Shown here: one piece after another, positions 6,413-7,916 of the stretch
How positions within the stretch are numbered: position 1 is the first letter of the stretch
Layout of the letters: each line of letters opens with the position of its first letter
Notes under the pieces: model-generated
What the model was told of the DNA's origin: nothing
What the model saw: only the letters and a program-made list of their open reading frames with translations
The model's database searches: none
Made by a program: the position numbers and the translations under genes
DNA from: Nitrospinota bacterium
GTDB lineage: Bacteria; UBA8248
Direction of reading: 5' to 3'
Length of the DNA stretch: 7,916 nucleotides
Assembly: GCA_029937135.1 (NCBI GenBank)
Contig: JAPYQX010000130.1
Location: 1 to 7,916 of the forward strand

Positions 6413-6420
6413 ACCTCCTT
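6413..6420 (-). promoter_or_regulatory. Long Shine-Dalgarno of rpsU
   Basis: On the minus strand this reads AAGGAGGT, eight consecutive bases complementary to the canonical anti-SD. It is the fullest AGGAGG-centred match of any gene here. Its distance to the ATG (12 bases) is long and to the upstream TTG (3 bases) short, so the spacing does not settle the start. Confidence 0.75.
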
Positions 6421-6457
6421 CGCCTGCAATCAGTGGAAAAGACTCTCAACGCGTGGA

Positions 6458-6488
6458 ATCGTATCCCATATCTAATTTATTCCGTCAA
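6458..6488 (-). promoter_or_regulatory. Candidate sigma70-type promoter of rpsU
   Basis: On the minus strand, TTGACG (6488-6483) matches the -35 consensus at five of six bases. It is followed by an AT-rich 19-base spacer and TACGAT (6463-6458), which matches four of six -10 bases. Transcription would start near 6451, giving a leader of about 50 bases. The spacer is slightly longer than optimal. Confidence 0.45.
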
Positions 6489-6507
6489 GAGCCGCAATTC
6501 CGTGAAA

Positions 6508-6523
6508 AGGCTGATATTAGCCT
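6508..6523 (+). promoter_or_regulatory. Possible extended -10 for recO within a small inverted repeat
   Basis: TG-A-TATTAG (6512-6520) fits an extended -10 element, with four of six matches to TATAAT, about 60 bases before the recO start. No -35 box is seen. The element lies inside a 5-bp inverted repeat, AGGCT (6508-6512) and AGCCT (6519-6523). Support is weak. Confidence 0.22.
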
Positions 6524-6580
6524 GGCGCCCCGCATATCGGGCGGCGTCCCGGAAGTTCATTCACTGCGGGAGGGTATTTG

Positions 6581-7324
6581 ATGAGTATTCATGCGGATGA
6601 GGCAATCGTATTGAGCGCCATGTCTTATTCGAATACGAGCCTCATCGCCACCTTTTTCGCCAGGAAAGAAGGGAAGATCAGGGTCGTTGCCCGGGGCGCC
6701 CGCTCCCCGAAGAGTAAAATCGGCGTTGGACTCGAGCCCGCGACCCGGGTCCAGGCGGAATGGTCGATGCCCACCGGCAAGGATTTGGGGACGCTTCGCT
6801 ATTGCGAGACGATTTCGGTTTTTCACCATCTCTGGTCGGACATGGAGGCGATGCGCCTTACGGGCATTATCCTGAAAACCATGGATCGCGTTTTCGGGGT
6901 GCATGAAGGTCAGGAGGAGCATTATGAGTGGATGGCCGTGGCGCTGGAGGCGCTCGATTCCGGCGCCGAGCCGGGAAGCATCGGGGCGCTTTTCATGGCC
7001 GGCCTGCTTAAAAAGCTGGGCATCGCTCCGGAGATGTCCTATTGCGGCTCATGCACGAAAAAACCCGGAGAGGAAAGAGCGGCGTTCGATATCGAGTCGG
7101 GCGAGCTTCGGTGCAGCCGGTGCGAGCTCCCCGCCGGGCAGTCGGTGCGGCTCAGGGCCGGGTCCGTTTTGGCCATGATCGAGGCGGTTGAGGTCGCCCC
7201 CGAAAAAATCCGCTCGCTCAGGTTTCACCCCTCGATTCAGGACGAAATGATTCAACTGGTTCGCTCCCTGATATCTTTTCATCTCGGAATTTCTCTGCCC
7301 GTTCAAAAGAATCGGGGCCAATAG
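6581..7324 (+). CDS. recO: DNA repair protein RecO
   Basis: RecO is a recombination mediator that works with RecR (and RecF) to load RecA onto SSB-coated single-stranded DNA in gap repair. From ATG 6581 it is 247 residues, normal for the family. The N-terminal OB fold (about 1-80) contains the typical pattern of an early hydrophobic strand and GKIRVVARGARSPKSK. A helical middle part follows, then a zinc-finger region with C155-x2-C158 and C178-x2-C181. GGGAGGG ends six bases before the ATG, which favours it over the TTG one codon earlier. The gene is adjacent to era in many bacteria; here a divergent rpsU separates the two. argS begins 53 bases downstream, and no terminator is visible, so recO and argS may be co-transcribed. 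Confidence 0.94.
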   Translation: MSIHADEAIVLSAMSYSNTSLIATFFARKEGKIRVVARGARSPKSKIGVGLEPATRVQAEWSMPTGKDLGTLRYCETISVFHHLWSDMEAMRLTGIILKTMDRVFGVHEGQEEHYEWMAVALEALDSGAEPGSIGALFMAGLLKKLGIAPEMSYCGSCTKKPGEERAAFDIESGELRCSRCELPAGQSVRLRAGSVLAMIEAVEVAPEKIRSLRFHPSIQDEMIQLVRSLISFHLGISLPVQKNRGQ

Positions 7325-7377
7325 CCGCAGGTAAGTGGAAAATCAAAGGCCGCATGGCCAAACAGGAGTCAAGCTAA

Positions 7378-7916
7378 GTGATCAAGGAAATACTTGAATC
7401 GATGATACGGGAAGCCTTCGAGGCCGCCCACGAGGATGGGGCGCTCTCGACCGGGGAGATCCCTCCCATCGAGGTGGAGATCCCGGCGAAGGAGGAGTTC
7501 GGGGATTATTCGACGAATCTGGGGATGCTGTTGGCCAAGACGGAGCGCAAGGCGCCCCTTGTCATCGCCGAGAGTTTGAAGAAATACTTCCCGGACAGCG
7601 GCGGCGCCCTCGATGAAGTGCGGGTGGAGAAACCCGGGTTCTTGAATTTTTATCTCAAGACGGATTTTTTGGCCGCGCGTCTCGAATCCGTGCTGAAGGA
7701 GCCGGACTCGTACGGTGAAAGCGATCTTGGAAAAGGCGCGAAGGTTCTTCTCGAATTTGTCAGCGCCAATCCCACCGGGCCCCTTCATGTCGGTCACGGC
7801 AGGGGAGCCGCCGTCGGCGATGCGCTTGGCCGGGTGCTCCGCGCCACCGGACATAAAGTACACCGGGAGTATTACGTCAACGACGCCGGCAACCAGATGG
7901 AGATGCTGGGAAAATC
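7378..7916 (+). CDS. argS: Arginyl-tRNA synthetase, 5' part (runs off the window)
   Basis: This is a class I synthetase that charges tRNA(Arg). The first 179 codons are present and the frame is open at the window edge; the complete family enzyme is about 550-600 residues. The N-terminal Add-1 tRNA-binding domain (about 1-100) includes IEVEIPAKEEFGDYSTN and RVEKPGFLNFYL. The catalytic domain starts with EFVSANPTGPLHVGHGRG, whose HVGH at 137-140 is the HIGH signature. REYYVNDAGNQMEMLG follows, as expected. The start is GTG 7378 with AGGAG (7364-7368) nine bases upstream. It is immediately preceded by an in-frame TAA, so the protein cannot begin earlier in this frame. The KMSKS-equivalent region and the anticodon-binding domain lie beyond the window. 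Confidence 0.96.
   Translation, partial: MIKEILESMIREAFEAAHEDGALSTGEIPPIEVEIPAKEEFGDYSTNLGMLLAKTERKAPLVIAESLKKYFPDSGGALDEVRVEKPGFLNFYLKTDFLAARLESVLKEPDSYGESDLGKGAKVLLEFVSANPTGPLHVGHGRGAAVGDALGRVLRATGHKVHREYYVNDAGNQMEMLGK

Noticed and set aside
7348..7359. GGCC-GCAT-GGCC inverted repeat between recO and argS
   Set aside because: The stem is four base pairs with no T-tract, so it is too short to call a terminator.
7369..7863. Minus-strand 164-codon frame at the right end
   Set aside because: It is antisense to the N-terminal and HIGH-motif region of argS, which is clearly the coding strand.

Overview
The window is about 7.9 kb of GC-rich bacterial chromosome. It consists mostly of housekeeping genes with short intergenic gaps. 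The AspRS is bacterial type with a GAD insertion, and Era, bS21, RecO and ArgRS are all present. Starts are ATG, GTG and TTG, with Shine-Dalgarno sequences complementary to the normal 16S tail. This fits a Gram-negative, Desulfobacterota-like or related uncultivated lineage, but the window cannot fix the phylum. No rRNA, tRNA, CRISPR array, transposase, phage gene or integration site is visible.

Left part (1-2984): a complete plus-strand thiamine-diphosphate enzyme of the acetolactate synthase superfamily converges on two minus-strand genes that I cannot name. These look like a two-gene operon. The first encodes a very basic protein, and its start is uncertain because its frame stays open for 59 codons upstream of the first ATG. 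The second encodes a small membrane-anchored coiled-coil protein.

Middle (2985-3369): a divergent intergenic region, AT-rich in its first half. It holds an 8-bp inverted repeat, a near-perfect 18/19-bp direct repeat, and a plausible extended -10 promoter for aspS whose -35 element lies inside the second repeat copy.

Right part (3370-7916): aspS (TTG start) and era (GTG start, 9 bp downstream) form an operon. A lone minus-strand rpsU gene lies between era and recO, followed by recO and the 5' part of argS, which runs off the window. The theme is translation and ribosome maturation: two aminoacyl-tRNA synthetases, the 16S 3'-end maturation GTPase Era and the 30S protein bS21, plus the recombination mediator RecO.

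I see no clear undescribed multi-gene system. The items most worth checking are the unknown minus-strand pair and its 5' end, the repeat structure in front of aspS, the probable non-discriminating AspRS, an alanine in the Era KH GXXG loop, and the rpsU gene with its long Shine-Dalgarno between era and recO.
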